DNA of 43,124 nt from NCBI GenBank assembly GCA_021851525.1, contig JAJZDA010000008.1:1-43124 (forward strand), read 5' to 3'. Position numbers and translations under genes: made by a program. Positions 25,134 to 33,662 of the stretch are shown here, piece by piece; position 1 is the first letter of the stretch; every line of letters starts with the position of its first letter. This stretch comes from Actinomycetes bacterium. GTDB taxonomy: Bacteria; Actinomycetota; Thermoleophilia; Solirubrobacterales; Solirubrobacteraceae. Below the pieces are notes generated by a model. The model was not told where the DNA came from. It did no database searches and was given only the letters and a program-made list of their open reading frames with translations.

Positions 25134-26191
25134 GCGCCTCCGGCGGCGCGACCCCGACCGCGCAGCGATCCGATCAGCCGGAAGCGGAGCAGGATGCGCG
25201 CGCGCAGGCCCGTGTGGAGCGCAGGCAGGCGCTCGCGCGCACGCTGAACACCTCTCCCGTCTACATGTTCGGCGTCCTGCTGTGCATCTTCGTGGCCTTC
25301 ACGGTGGTCAACGCGACGGCCTTCACGTCCGTCGCCAACGTGCAGAACATCACGCTGAGCGCGGCCCCGTATCTCGTCATGGCGGTGGCTACCACCTACC
25401 TGATGATCGCCTCCGGGCTCGATCTCTCGATCGGATCCGTGCTCGTCTTCGCCAACGTGATTGAGGCCAAGGTGATGGGTGCGGTCGGTGGTGACGGGAC
25501 CGCGCCCGTGCTGATCGGGCTGGTCGCCGGCATCGGCGTCGGTGCGGGCTGGGGCCTGTTCAACGGGATCTGCGTCACCAAGCTGCGCGTGCCGGCCCTG
25601 ATCACCACCCTCGGCACCCTGGGCGCGGTGCTGGGTGCCGCCGACCTGATCACCGCCGGGAACGACATCCGCACGGTGCCGATGTCACTTGTGAACTTCG
25701 GCGCCGACTCGTTCCTCGGCGTCAGTTACATCGTCTGGGTGGCGATCGTGGTCACCGTGGTGTTCGGACTGATCCTGCACCTGACCCGCTTCGGGCGTCA
25801 CACATACATCGTCGGCTCGAACATCGAGGCGGCGCGTCGCGCGGGAATCAACGTCGACCGCCACCTGCTCAAGCTCTACGCGCTCTCCGGCGCCTCGGCC
25901 GGACTCGCCGGCTTCCTGGCGCTGGCCCAGTTTGCTTCGACCACCATCTCCGGGCACAGCACCGACGTGATCACCGTGATCACAGGGGTCGTGCTCGGCG
26001 GCACGAGCCTCTTCGGCGGCTACGGCTGGATGGTCGGCACGGTGATCGGAATCCTCATTCCGATCACCCTCAACAACGGCCTGATCATCGCCAACGTTCA
26101 GCCGTTCTGGCAGCAGGTTGCGACCGGATTCATCCTGATCGCGGCTGTCTACCTTGACCAACTTAAGCGCCGCTCGCGTGAGCGGGCTTGA
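25130..26191 (+). CDS. sugar ABC transporter permease (RbsC/FrcC-like)
   Basis: ATTYLMIASGLDLSIGSVLVFANV...GLFNGICVTKLRVPALITTLGTL...GRHTYIVGSNIEAARRAGINV; ATGA overlap with the ATPase gene. Confidence 0.93.
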   Translation: MSASGGATPTAQRSDQPEAEQDARAQARVERRQALARTLNTSPVYMFGVLLCIFVAFTVVNATAFTSVANVQNITLSAAPYLVMAVATTYLMIASGLDLSIGSVLVFANVIEAKVMGAVGGDGTAPVLIGLVAGIGVGAGWGLFNGICVTKLRVPALITTLGTLGAVLGAADLITAGNDIRTVPMSLVNFGADSFLGVSYIVWVAIVVTVVFGLILHLTRFGRHTYIVGSNIEAARRAGINVDRHLLKLYALSGASAGLAGFLALAQFASTTISGHSTDVITVITGVVLGGTSLFGGYGWMVGTVIGILIPITLNNGLIIANVQPFWQQVATGFILIAAVYLDQLKRRSRERA

Positions 26192-26211
26192 CAACGAAGG
26201 AGGAGGAGCAG

Positions 26212-27213
26212 GTGTCTTACATACGTCGCCCAGGATTGGGCGCGCTCGCGATGGCAGCGATCGGTGTCACCGTGGCCGCTTCGTCGGCCTCGGCCGCGAA
26301 GGTGCCCAGCGCGAAGGCCGCAAAGAACATCAGTGTCGTCTACATCCCCGGCCTCACCGGCAACCCGTTCTATTCGACGGTCGCCTGTGGTGCCGCGGTC
26401 GAGGCGAAGAAGCTCCACGTGGGCTTCTCGGTGCAGGGCGCACCGACCTTCGCGGTCAACGCGCAGACGCCGGTGGTGCAGGCGGTGACAGCCCGTCATC
26501 CGAGCGCAATCATGATCTCCAACGATGATCCCAAGGCGATGATCCCGCCGCTGCTGCGGGCTCAGCAGGCAGGCATCAAGATCATCAACATCGACGGCGA
26601 CCTCGCTGAGAAGAGCGTCGGCGTGACGAACATCCAGTCAGACAACCTCATCGGTGGCGCGATGGCCGGCCAGGAGATGCAGAAGCTGACCAAGGGGCAC
26701 GCGGGCTCGGTCCTGATCGAGGACAACGCCCCGGGATACCCGATCAGTGAACAGCGTCGCCAGGGCCTGATCAACTACCTCAGGAAGCACGACCCGAAGG
26801 TGAAGATCCTTCCGATCGTCTACACCAACAACGAGGTGGCCACCGCCGCCTCAGACGTCCGCGCCGCGGCCGCGGCGCACCCGGACCTGATTGGCGTGTA
26901 CACCGTCGAGACCAACAACACGCAGGGCGCGTTGACCGGTCTGGAGGAGGCTCACCTGACCGGCAAGGTCAAGCTGATCGGCTACGACACCTCGGCCCCG
27001 ATCGTCGCGGGCATCCGTTCGGGCAAGGTCTCGGCGGACATCGTCCAGTACCCCTACGGTGAGGGCATGCTCGGCCTCAGGGACGCCGTCCTGGCGGTTC
27101 AGGGACACAAGATCCCGCGTGAGCAGTCGCAGCCGTTCGTGGTCGCCACCAAGGCGAACATCAACACGGCGAAGGTGCAGCAGTTCATCTACAAGACCTC
27201 GTGCAGCGCGTGA
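26212..27213 (+). CDS. sugar ABC transporter substrate-binding protein (RbsB-like)
   Basis: Signal peptide, then NISVVYIPGLTGNPFYSTVACGAAVEAKKLHV...LIGYDTSAPIVAGIRSGKVSADIVQYPYGEG. GTG 26212 behind AAGGAGGAGGAG. Confidence 0.9.
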   Translation: MSYIRRPGLGALAMAAIGVTVAASSASAAKVPSAKAAKNISVVYIPGLTGNPFYSTVACGAAVEAKKLHVGFSVQGAPTFAVNAQTPVVQAVTARHPSAIMISNDDPKAMIPPLLRAQQAGIKIINIDGDLAEKSVGVTNIQSDNLIGGAMAGQEMQKLTKGHAGSVLIEDNAPGYPISEQRRQGLINYLRKHDPKVKILPIVYTNNEVATAASDVRAAAAAHPDLIGVYTVETNNTQGALTGLEEAHLTGKVKLIGYDTSAPIVAGIRSGKVSADIVQYPYGEGMLGLRDAVLAVQGHKIPREQSQPFVVATKANINTAKVQQFIYKTSCSA

Positions 27214-28418
27214 GCGCATCACCGTCTGAACGGGGAAGCACGGAGACCACGGGGAGCGCGGCAACGCGCTCCCCGCAGGTCGCCACCGCTGCCGAGCCCG
27301 CCGGGACCGCTGCGCGCCTGCGCTTCACCCCGGCCCCCGACTTCTCCATCTCCGTCCGTGCCCGGCGCTCACGCAACCTGCGAACGGCCGAGCAGGGCGA
27401 GCGCGTCCAGCCGATGCGCGGTTACGAGGACACGTACGTCGACATCGTCGACTGGATCATCAGGATCACCGACAGGATCTGGGAGGACCAGGACGTCGGC
27501 TACATCTACGACACCTACCGGACCGGCTGTCGCCTCTACACGGATTCCGGGCCGGTCTATCACGTCGAGCCGATCGTCGAGGCAACGGTCCAGGCGATCA
27601 ACGCCTTCCCCGATGCACGCCACATCGCCGACGACGTGATCTGGGCTGGCAACGAGGACCAGGGCTTCGCCACATCGCATCGCGCCATCAACGTCGGCCA
27701 TCACCTCGGACCGTGGCGATGGGGTGAGCCCAGCGGCCGCAAGATCCAGATGTGGGTGATCGCCAACTGCGTCTCCGAGGAGAATGAGATCTTCGAGGAG
27801 TGGGTGCTCTACAACCAGGTGGCACGCCTGCGCCAGTGCGGCGTTGACGTGCTCGAGGCCGCGCGCCGCTACGGCAACGAGGGCTCGAGCCTGCCGCTCG
27901 CACAGCGTGAGATCACGGAGGTGGAGAGACTTGCCGGCGGCCGGATCCCGGTCCCGGCAGCCGAGCCCTCCGCCACCGGCGACGACATCGACGCGCTGGT
28001 GCGGGCCTTCTACCACAACCTCTACAACCGTCGTGACCTGAGCGCGATAGACCGCCTCTACGCGCCCAACGTGCGCTGGCACGGTGCCAGTGATCGCGAG
28101 GGCTACGGCCGCGCCGACGTGCGCGCCATGGCGCGTGGGCTGCTGGCGACCTTCCCGGACCTCGGCCTCCACGTCGACGAGGTGTACTGGATGGGCAACC
28201 CAGCTGAGGGGTTCGCCGTATCGGTGCGCTGGACTGCCCTTGGCACGCACCGTGGCCACGGGCTCTACGGTCAGCCGACCGGCCGCCGCGTGCACATCTG
28301 GGGCATGTCTCAGCTGTACATCGTCCAGGGGCGGATCGTCGAGGAGTGGGCGCTCTTCAATGAGTTCGACGTGCTTGCTCAGCTGCTCTCAGACGCGCCC
28401 GTACCGATCCTGCCTTGA
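27210..28418 (+). CDS. protein with two tandem SnoaL/NTF2-like domains
   Basis: Two similar halves: ...IWEDQDVGYIYDTYRTGCRLYTDSG... and ...FYHNLYNRRDLSAIDRLYAPNVRWHGASDREGYGRADVRAMARGLLATFPDLGLHVDEVYWMGNPAEGFAVSVRW. GTGA overlap with the SBP stop. Confidence 0.75.
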   Translation: MSASPSERGSTETTGSAATRSPQVATAAEPAGTAARLRFTPAPDFSISVRARRSRNLRTAEQGERVQPMRGYEDTYVDIVDWIIRITDRIWEDQDVGYIYDTYRTGCRLYTDSGPVYHVEPIVEATVQAINAFPDARHIADDVIWAGNEDQGFATSHRAINVGHHLGPWRWGEPSGRKIQMWVIANCVSEENEIFEEWVLYNQVARLRQCGVDVLEAARRYGNEGSSLPLAQREITEVERLAGGRIPVPAAEPSATGDDIDALVRAFYHNLYNRRDLSAIDRLYAPNVRWHGASDREGYGRADVRAMARGLLATFPDLGLHVDEVYWMGNPAEGFAVSVRWTALGTHRGHGLYGQPTGRRVHIWGMSQLYIVQGRIVEEWALFNEFDVLAQLLSDAPVPILP

Positions 28419-28429
28419 GGAGTTTTCAG

Positions 28430-29791
28430 ATGACAAGTAGATCCCAAACCTCGGCGATCCTGCCGGCCGGCGTGCCGGCGGACCTCGACCTCGTGCTGGT
28501 CAAGGCACCGGCTCAGGTCCCGGCAGCGGCGCACGACGAGTCGGTGGCGCAGCGGGTGTCAGAGATGCTGTTGCGCATCGACCGTGAGGGCATGGACGCG
28601 GTCCGGGCTTACTCGCGTGAGCTGGACGGCTGGGATCCGCCGTCATTCAGGGTCAGCGACGCCGATGTCGCAGCTGCACGCGAGGAGTGCAGCGAGCAGT
28701 TGCGCGCGGCCATCGCCTTCGCGCAGGACCAGATCCGGAACTTCTCGCGGCTGCAGCGCGCGACGCTGACCGACTTTGAGACGGAGACCCTTCCCGGCGT
28801 CTTCCTCGGGCAGCGCCAGGTGCCTGTCGCCCGGGTCGGTGCCTACATCCCCGCTGGTCGGGTGCCGATGCTCGCGACGCCGTTCATGACGGTGATCGTC
28901 GCCAAGGAGGCGGGTGTGGAGCAGGTGGTGGCCTGCTCGCCGCCGCGTCAGGGCAGGGGCATCCACGCCCCCGTGCTGCATTCGATCGCGACCTCCGGTG
29001 CCGACGCGATCTTCGCGCTGGGCGGCGTACAGGCGCTGGCGGCCATGGCCTTCGGCCTGCTCGAGGACGTCCCCGCGTCGGACATGATCGTCGGTCCCGG
29101 CAACGCCTTCGTGGCCGAGGCCAAGCGTCAGCTCTACGGCCGCGTCGGGATCGACCTGCTCGCCGGCCCGTCGGAGGTCACCGTGCTGGCCGACGAGAGC
29201 GCGGATCCGGAGCTGGTAGCCGCCGACCTGCTCGGGCAGGCGGAGCACGGCCCCACCTCGCCCGCGGTGCTGGTCTCCACCAGCAGGCAGTTCGCGGAAG
29301 CTGTAGTGGTTGAGATCGGCCGTCAGCTCGAGCGTCTCGCGTCGCTCGGCGGGGCCGATGAGATCCCGCGCCGCGCCTGGGAGGATCATGGTGCCGCGAT
29401 CGTCGTGGGCAGCCCCGAGGACGCCGTCCGGGTGGTGGACGGCCTCGCGCCCGAGCACCTCGAGATCCAGACCGACCGTGATCCGTGGTACTTCGAGCGG
29501 CTGCGCAACTACGGCTCGATCTTCATCGGTCAGCGCGCGACCGTGGCCTTCTCGGACAAGGCGATCGGCACCAACCACACGCTGCCGACGGGCTTGGCGG
29601 CGCGCTACACCGGCGGCCTCTCGGTGGCCAAGTTCCTCAAGACGCTGACCTTTCAGCGGATCGACACGGACGCCGGCGTCCGCGCGATCGCGCCGGTCGT
29701 GGCGGAGATCTCAAGGGCCGACCTGATGCCGGCACACGAGGCTACGGCGAACCTCCGGCTGCAGCGCTGGGCGGGCGAGTCCTTGTCGTGA
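28430..29791 (+). CDS. histidinol dehydrogenase-like protein, copy 1 (HpsN-type dehydrogenase family)
   Basis: GAYIPAGRVPMLATPFMTVIVAKEAGVEQVV...LGGVQALAAMAFG...LLAGPSEVTVLADESADPELVAADLLGQAEHG...GTNHTLPTGLAARYTGGLSVAKFLKTLTFQRI. Confidence 0.88.
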   Translation: MTSRSQTSAILPAGVPADLDLVLVKAPAQVPAAAHDESVAQRVSEMLLRIDREGMDAVRAYSRELDGWDPPSFRVSDADVAAAREECSEQLRAAIAFAQDQIRNFSRLQRATLTDFETETLPGVFLGQRQVPVARVGAYIPAGRVPMLATPFMTVIVAKEAGVEQVVACSPPRQGRGIHAPVLHSIATSGADAIFALGGVQALAAMAFGLLEDVPASDMIVGPGNAFVAEAKRQLYGRVGIDLLAGPSEVTVLADESADPELVAADLLGQAEHGPTSPAVLVSTSRQFAEAVVVEIGRQLERLASLGGADEIPRRAWEDHGAAIVVGSPEDAVRVVDGLAPEHLEIQTDRDPWYFERLRNYGSIFIGQRATVAFSDKAIGTNHTLPTGLAARYTGGLSVAKFLKTLTFQRIDTDAGVRAIAPVVAEISRADLMPAHEATANLRLQRWAGESLS

Positions 29792-31263
29792 GCCGGATCG
29801 CCGGAGGTCTGGCCGGTCGGCTGCGCGGCGGGGAGCAGCTGCGGCTGCTGTTCGTCAAGATGCCGTGTCAGGCCGAGGTCGAGCTGGCGGGGGAGCTCGG
29901 CTTCGACGCCGTGATCATCGACACGGAGCATGGCACGGCGGTCGGTCTGGAGGACCATCTGCGCGCAGCTGACGCCGCTGGTATCGCCGCGCTGGTGCGT
30001 GTTCCAAACGCCGAGCCGGCGCCGATCCTGCGGGCGCTCGATGCCGGGGCGGCCGGGATCGTGGTCGCGCATGTGACCGACGCCGCCACGGCCCGGGCGG
30101 CGGTCGCCGCTGCCCACTATCCGCCACGCGGGGATCGTGGGCTGGCGCTGAGCACCCGGGCCGGCCGTTACGGCACCAGCGCGCTGGGGCTGCATCTGGA
30201 GCGCGCTGCGCAGGAGACCGTCGTGATCATCCAGATAGAGGACGCGGACGCGGTGCAGCGGGCCCGGTCGATCCTCGCCGTGGACGCCCTTGACGGGGTT
30301 CTGATCGGAGAGACGGATCTGTCGATCTCGCTCGGGCATCCGGGCGACCCGCAGCATCCCAGCGTCGTTGCCGCCGGCGCCCGCATCGTGGCTGGCGCAC
30401 GTGAGCATGGTGTTCCCATCGCCACCGTGGTCGCCTCCCCCGCCGCCGCTCAGGCCGCCGCGCGCAACGGCATCCAGGTGGCGGTCTTCGTCTCCACGCT
30501 CTTGATCCGCGATGCCTTCCGGGCGGCGCTCGGCGAGCGTTCAGAGGGCAACCTTTACGGCGGCGGCGGCCGCGTGCCGCTGCTGCTGCTGCCGGGAATG
30601 CTCGCCACCGAGGCGCTCTGGGATGAGCTGGCGCCCGCCTTGCGTGAGCTCGTGCCGCTGCGCTTCGGGCGCATCGACCTCGACGCCTCGGTTGAGGAGA
30701 TCGCCGAGTCGGTGCTGGCCTCCGCGCCCGAGCGGTTCGCGCTCGCCGGTCATTCCCTGGGGGCGATCGTCGCGCTGGCGATCATCGCGCGCGCGCCTGA
30801 GCGCGTCGACCGCCTGGCGCTGCTGAACGCCAGTGCGCGGGCGCCCAGCGCGCAGCAGCTGGCCGCCTGGGCGGAGCTCGAGCGGGGCGCACGCGAAGGT
30901 GATTTTCTCGAGCTCACGGAACGGTTCGCGCGGGACAGCGTGCCCGCCTCGCCCGCTGGCGATGCGGGCACGCTGGCCGGCCAGGTCGCTGCCATGGCGC
31001 GGGCGTGCGGCCCGCGCGCGCTCCTGCGCCATCTGGCCGCGCAGCGCTCCCGCGTCGACCAGCGACCCGGTCTGACGGCAATCACCTGCCCGACGCTGAT
31101 CGTCTCCGGTGAGAACGACACGATCTGCGCCACCGATCGCCAGGACGAGCTGGTGGCAGCAATCGCGGGGTCGCGCCACCAGCGCCTGGAGCGTGTCGGC
31201 CACTACTCGCCGCTCGAGGCGCCTGAGCAGCTGATCGCGGCCTTCGCCGCGTGGCTCGGCTGA
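29788..31263 (+). CDS. fusion: HpcH/HpaI aldolase domain plus alpha/beta hydrolase domain
   Basis: N-terminal half LRLLFVKMPCQAEVELAGELGFDAVIIDTEHGTA...QIEDADAV...GVLIGETDLSISLG; C-terminal half VPLLLLPGMLATEALWDELAP...LAGHSLGAIVAL...GENDTICATDR...GHYSPLEAPE. One continuous frame from GTG 29788 (GTGA overlap). Confidence 0.88.
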   Translation: MSRIAGGLAGRLRGGEQLRLLFVKMPCQAEVELAGELGFDAVIIDTEHGTAVGLEDHLRAADAAGIAALVRVPNAEPAPILRALDAGAAGIVVAHVTDAATARAAVAAAHYPPRGDRGLALSTRAGRYGTSALGLHLERAAQETVVIIQIEDADAVQRARSILAVDALDGVLIGETDLSISLGHPGDPQHPSVVAAGARIVAGAREHGVPIATVVASPAAAQAAARNGIQVAVFVSTLLIRDAFRAALGERSEGNLYGGGGRVPLLLLPGMLATEALWDELAPALRELVPLRFGRIDLDASVEEIAESVLASAPERFALAGHSLGAIVALAIIARAPERVDRLALLNASARAPSAQQLAAWAELERGAREGDFLELTERFARDSVPASPAGDAGTLAGQVAAMARACGPRALLRHLAAQRSRVDQRPGLTAITCPTLIVSGENDTICATDRQDELVAAIAGSRHQRLERVGHYSPLEAPEQLIAAFAAWLG

Positions 31264-31303
31264 ACCCTTCCCAGCAGGATCAGAACTCAGAAAGGAACAA
31301 CGC

Positions 31304-32584
31304 ATGGCGACCCGCTACCTCAAGCATCCCAACCCACCCACCACCGAGGCGACCGAGGAGCTGAGGACCCGCGTCTCGGAGATCCTCAGGGACATCGAGT
31401 CCGGCGGACTCGATGCCGTCAGACGCTACTCCCGGGAGCTCGACAACTGGAGCCCCGATGACTTCGTGGTCTCCGATGCGGAGTTCGAGCGTGCCTCCGC
31501 GGGGCTGGACGACGGGATCAAGCAGCACATCGCGTTTGCGCAGAACCAGATCCGCACCTTTGCGACGGCGCAACGGGGCACCGTGCGGGAGCTTGAGGTG
31601 GAGGTCGGCGAGGGGGTGCTGCTGGGTCACCGGTTGATCCCGGTCAACGCCGTCGGTGCGTATGTGCCGGGTGGCCGCTACCCGATGCTGGCCTCCTCGT
31701 TCATGACGGTCCTCGTCGCCAAGGTCGCCGGGGTCAAGCAGGTTGTGGCCACCGCGCCGCCGCAGCGCGAGCGGGGGATCCACCCGACGATGCTGTACGC
31801 GATGCGGACCTCCGGAGCCGATGCCGTGCTGTGCCTGGGCGGGGTGCAGGCTTTGGCGGCCATGGCGTTCGGGTTGATCGACGGACTCGCTCCGGTCGAC
31901 ATGCTGGTCGGCGCCGGGAACGCCTTCGTCGCGGAGGCCAAGCGCCAGCTGTTCGGGCGCGTGGGAATTGACCTGCTCGCCGGACCCACCGAGGTGCTGG
32001 TGATCGCGGATGCCTGCGCCGACCCGCGCCTGGTCGCAACTGACCTGCTTGGGCAGGCGGAGCACGGGCCCAACTCCCCGGCCGGCTGCATCGCGATCGG
32101 CGAGGACGTGGCCCGCGCGGTGGCGGCGGCGGTGGAGGATCTGCTGGAAACGTTCCCGACGGCTGATGTTGCCGGACAGGCGTGGCGCAACCACGGCTGG
32201 ATCGCGATCGCCGAGGACGACGAGGAGGCGGTCGCGATCGCCGACGCCGCCGCCGACGAGCACCTCGAGGTGCAGGTGTCCGAGGACAAGCTCGACTGGT
32301 ATCTGCAGCGTCTCACCAACTACGGCTCGCTGTTCCTTGGGGACCAGGCGACGGTGGCATACGGGGACAAGGCGGTTGGTACCAACCACGTCCTGCCTAC
32401 CTCACGGGCGGCGCGGTACACCGGTGGCCTGTGGGTCGGGAAGTTCCTGAAGACCTGCACCTATCAGCGTCTGACGCCGCAGGGCACGCGACTCGTCGCG
32501 CCCGCAGTGGCGGCGATCAGCCATGAGGAGCACTTCGAGGGTCACGCGATGACCGCCGAGGTCCGACTGGCGAGCCTCGCGTAG
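31304..32584 (+). CDS. histidinol dehydrogenase-like protein, copy 2 (HpsN-type dehydrogenase family)
   Basis: MATRYLKHPNPPTTEATEELRTRVSEILRDIESGGLDAVRRYSRELDNWSPDDF...GTNHVLPTSRAARYTGGLWVGKFLKTCTYQRL; SD AGAAAGGA. Confidence 0.9.
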   Translation: MATRYLKHPNPPTTEATEELRTRVSEILRDIESGGLDAVRRYSRELDNWSPDDFVVSDAEFERASAGLDDGIKQHIAFAQNQIRTFATAQRGTVRELEVEVGEGVLLGHRLIPVNAVGAYVPGGRYPMLASSFMTVLVAKVAGVKQVVATAPPQRERGIHPTMLYAMRTSGADAVLCLGGVQALAAMAFGLIDGLAPVDMLVGAGNAFVAEAKRQLFGRVGIDLLAGPTEVLVIADACADPRLVATDLLGQAEHGPNSPAGCIAIGEDVARAVAAAVEDLLETFPTADVAGQAWRNHGWIAIAEDDEEAVAIADAAADEHLEVQVSEDKLDWYLQRLTNYGSLFLGDQATVAYGDKAVGTNHVLPTSRAARYTGGLWVGKFLKTCTYQRLTPQGTRLVAPAVAAISHEEHFEGHAMTAEVRLASLA

Positions 32585-32590
32585 CTGCAG

Positions 32591-33346
32591 ATGAGCGATC
32601 CCTGGCGGCTGGATGGGCGTGTGGCGCTGGTGATCGGCGCCGGCCGCGGCCTGGGTCGCGGCTGCGCGATCGAGCTCGCCCGTGCGGGCGCCAGGGTGGT
32701 CCTGGTCGCCCGCACCGAGGCGGAGCTCCAGGACGCCGCTGCAGAGGCCGGCGGTGAGGCGGTTGCGATCACCGCCGACGTCACCGAGCCGAGCGAGGTG
32801 CGCCGCGTGGTGGACGCCGCCGGGGAGCTGGGGGACCTGCGCGTGCTGGTCGCCGCGGCCGGCACCAACCGGCCCGGCCCCGCGCGGGATTACCCCGTTG
32901 CCGACTGGGACCTGCTCTTCAACCTCAACGTGCGCGCCACGTTCCTCGCCTGCCAGGCCTTCGGCGGTTCGCTGCTCACGCGCGGGGCGTCAGGCTCGAT
33001 CGTGACGATGTCCTCTCAGATGGGCTCGGTCGGCTACCCGGGTCGCGTCGCCTACTGCGCGAGCAAGCACGCGGTCGACGGCATGACCCGGGCGCTCGCG
33101 GTGGAGTGGGCGAGGGCGGCGATCCGGGTCAACGCGGTGGCGCCGACGTTCGTCGAGACACCCCTGACCCGCGAGTGGCTCGAGGATCCGCAGTTCCGAG
33201 CTGAGGTCGTGGAGCGGCGACTGCCGACGGGCGCGCTGGCCCAGGTTGAGGACGTGGCCCGCGCCGTTCGCTACCTCGCGTGTGACGCGTCCAGCAGCGT
33301 CACCGGACATGTCCTCAGGGTTGACGGTGGCTGGACCGCCTGGTGA
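32591..33346 (+). CDS. SDR family oxidoreductase
   Basis: VALVIGAGRGLGRGCAIELARAGARVVLVART...YCASKHAVDGMTRALAVEWA...VTGHVLRVDGGWTAW. Confidence 0.92.
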   Translation: MSDPWRLDGRVALVIGAGRGLGRGCAIELARAGARVVLVARTEAELQDAAAEAGGEAVAITADVTEPSEVRRVVDAAGELGDLRVLVAAAGTNRPGPARDYPVADWDLLFNLNVRATFLACQAFGGSLLTRGASGSIVTMSSQMGSVGYPGRVAYCASKHAVDGMTRALAVEWARAAIRVNAVAPTFVETPLTREWLEDPQFRAEVVERRLPTGALAQVEDVARAVRYLACDASSSVTGHVLRVDGGWTAW

Positions 33347-33353
33347 GCGCGAA

Positions 33354-33383
33354 CTGCCCGCGACGGCGCTGCCCGCGACGGCG
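33354..33383. repeat. 15-bp tandem duplication
   Basis: CTGCCCGCGACGGCG twice in tandem. Confidence 0.85.
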
Positions 33384-33393
33384 TGCGACGGTC

Positions 33394-33646
33394 TCCACGG
33401 CTGAGTTCAGCCGCAACCCTGGGGATCGGTCCCGAGACTGACCGGCCCCAGCGCCGGCTGCTTCTGGGCGCGGTGAACCGCTGGGCAGCCGCCGGTGGTG
33501 GCGTGCGCCCCGCCGCGGGCGCCCCTCGCTGCCACGCGGATGCACCGGCCACGGTGCGCAACCGCCGTTGCAACGGCGGGCGATAGCGCAGGGAATCTTG
33601 CAGGGTCAGCGAAACCGATCAGCGAGCGGAACTTGAGTCCGCTCGC
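33394..33646 (+). other. highly structured intergenic/leader region upstream of the SpoIID-like gene
   Basis: CGGCTGA-GT-TCAGCCG; CTGGGG-AT-CGGTC...GACCG-G-CCCCAG; CGGCTGC...GCAGCCG; palindrome CCGCCGTTGCAACGGCGG (33562-33579); GCGAGCGGA-ACTTGAG-TCCGCTCGC (33622-33646). Confidence 0.45.
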
Positions 33647-33662
33647 GACGTTTCAAGCTTCG

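Noticed and set aside
28430-32584. Histidine biosynthesis locus (two hisD-like genes plus a HisN-like gene elsewhere)
   Set aside because: No hisC/B/H/A/F/G neighbours; the motifs and context point to catabolic HpsN-type enzymes, and the hisN-like gene is 10 kb away.
22293-33346. Sulfopropanediol (DHPS) degradation assignment
   Set aside because: HpsN-like enzymes fit, but no SuyAB, CuyA, Xsc or sulfonate/TRAP transporter is present; kept only as one possible substrate class.
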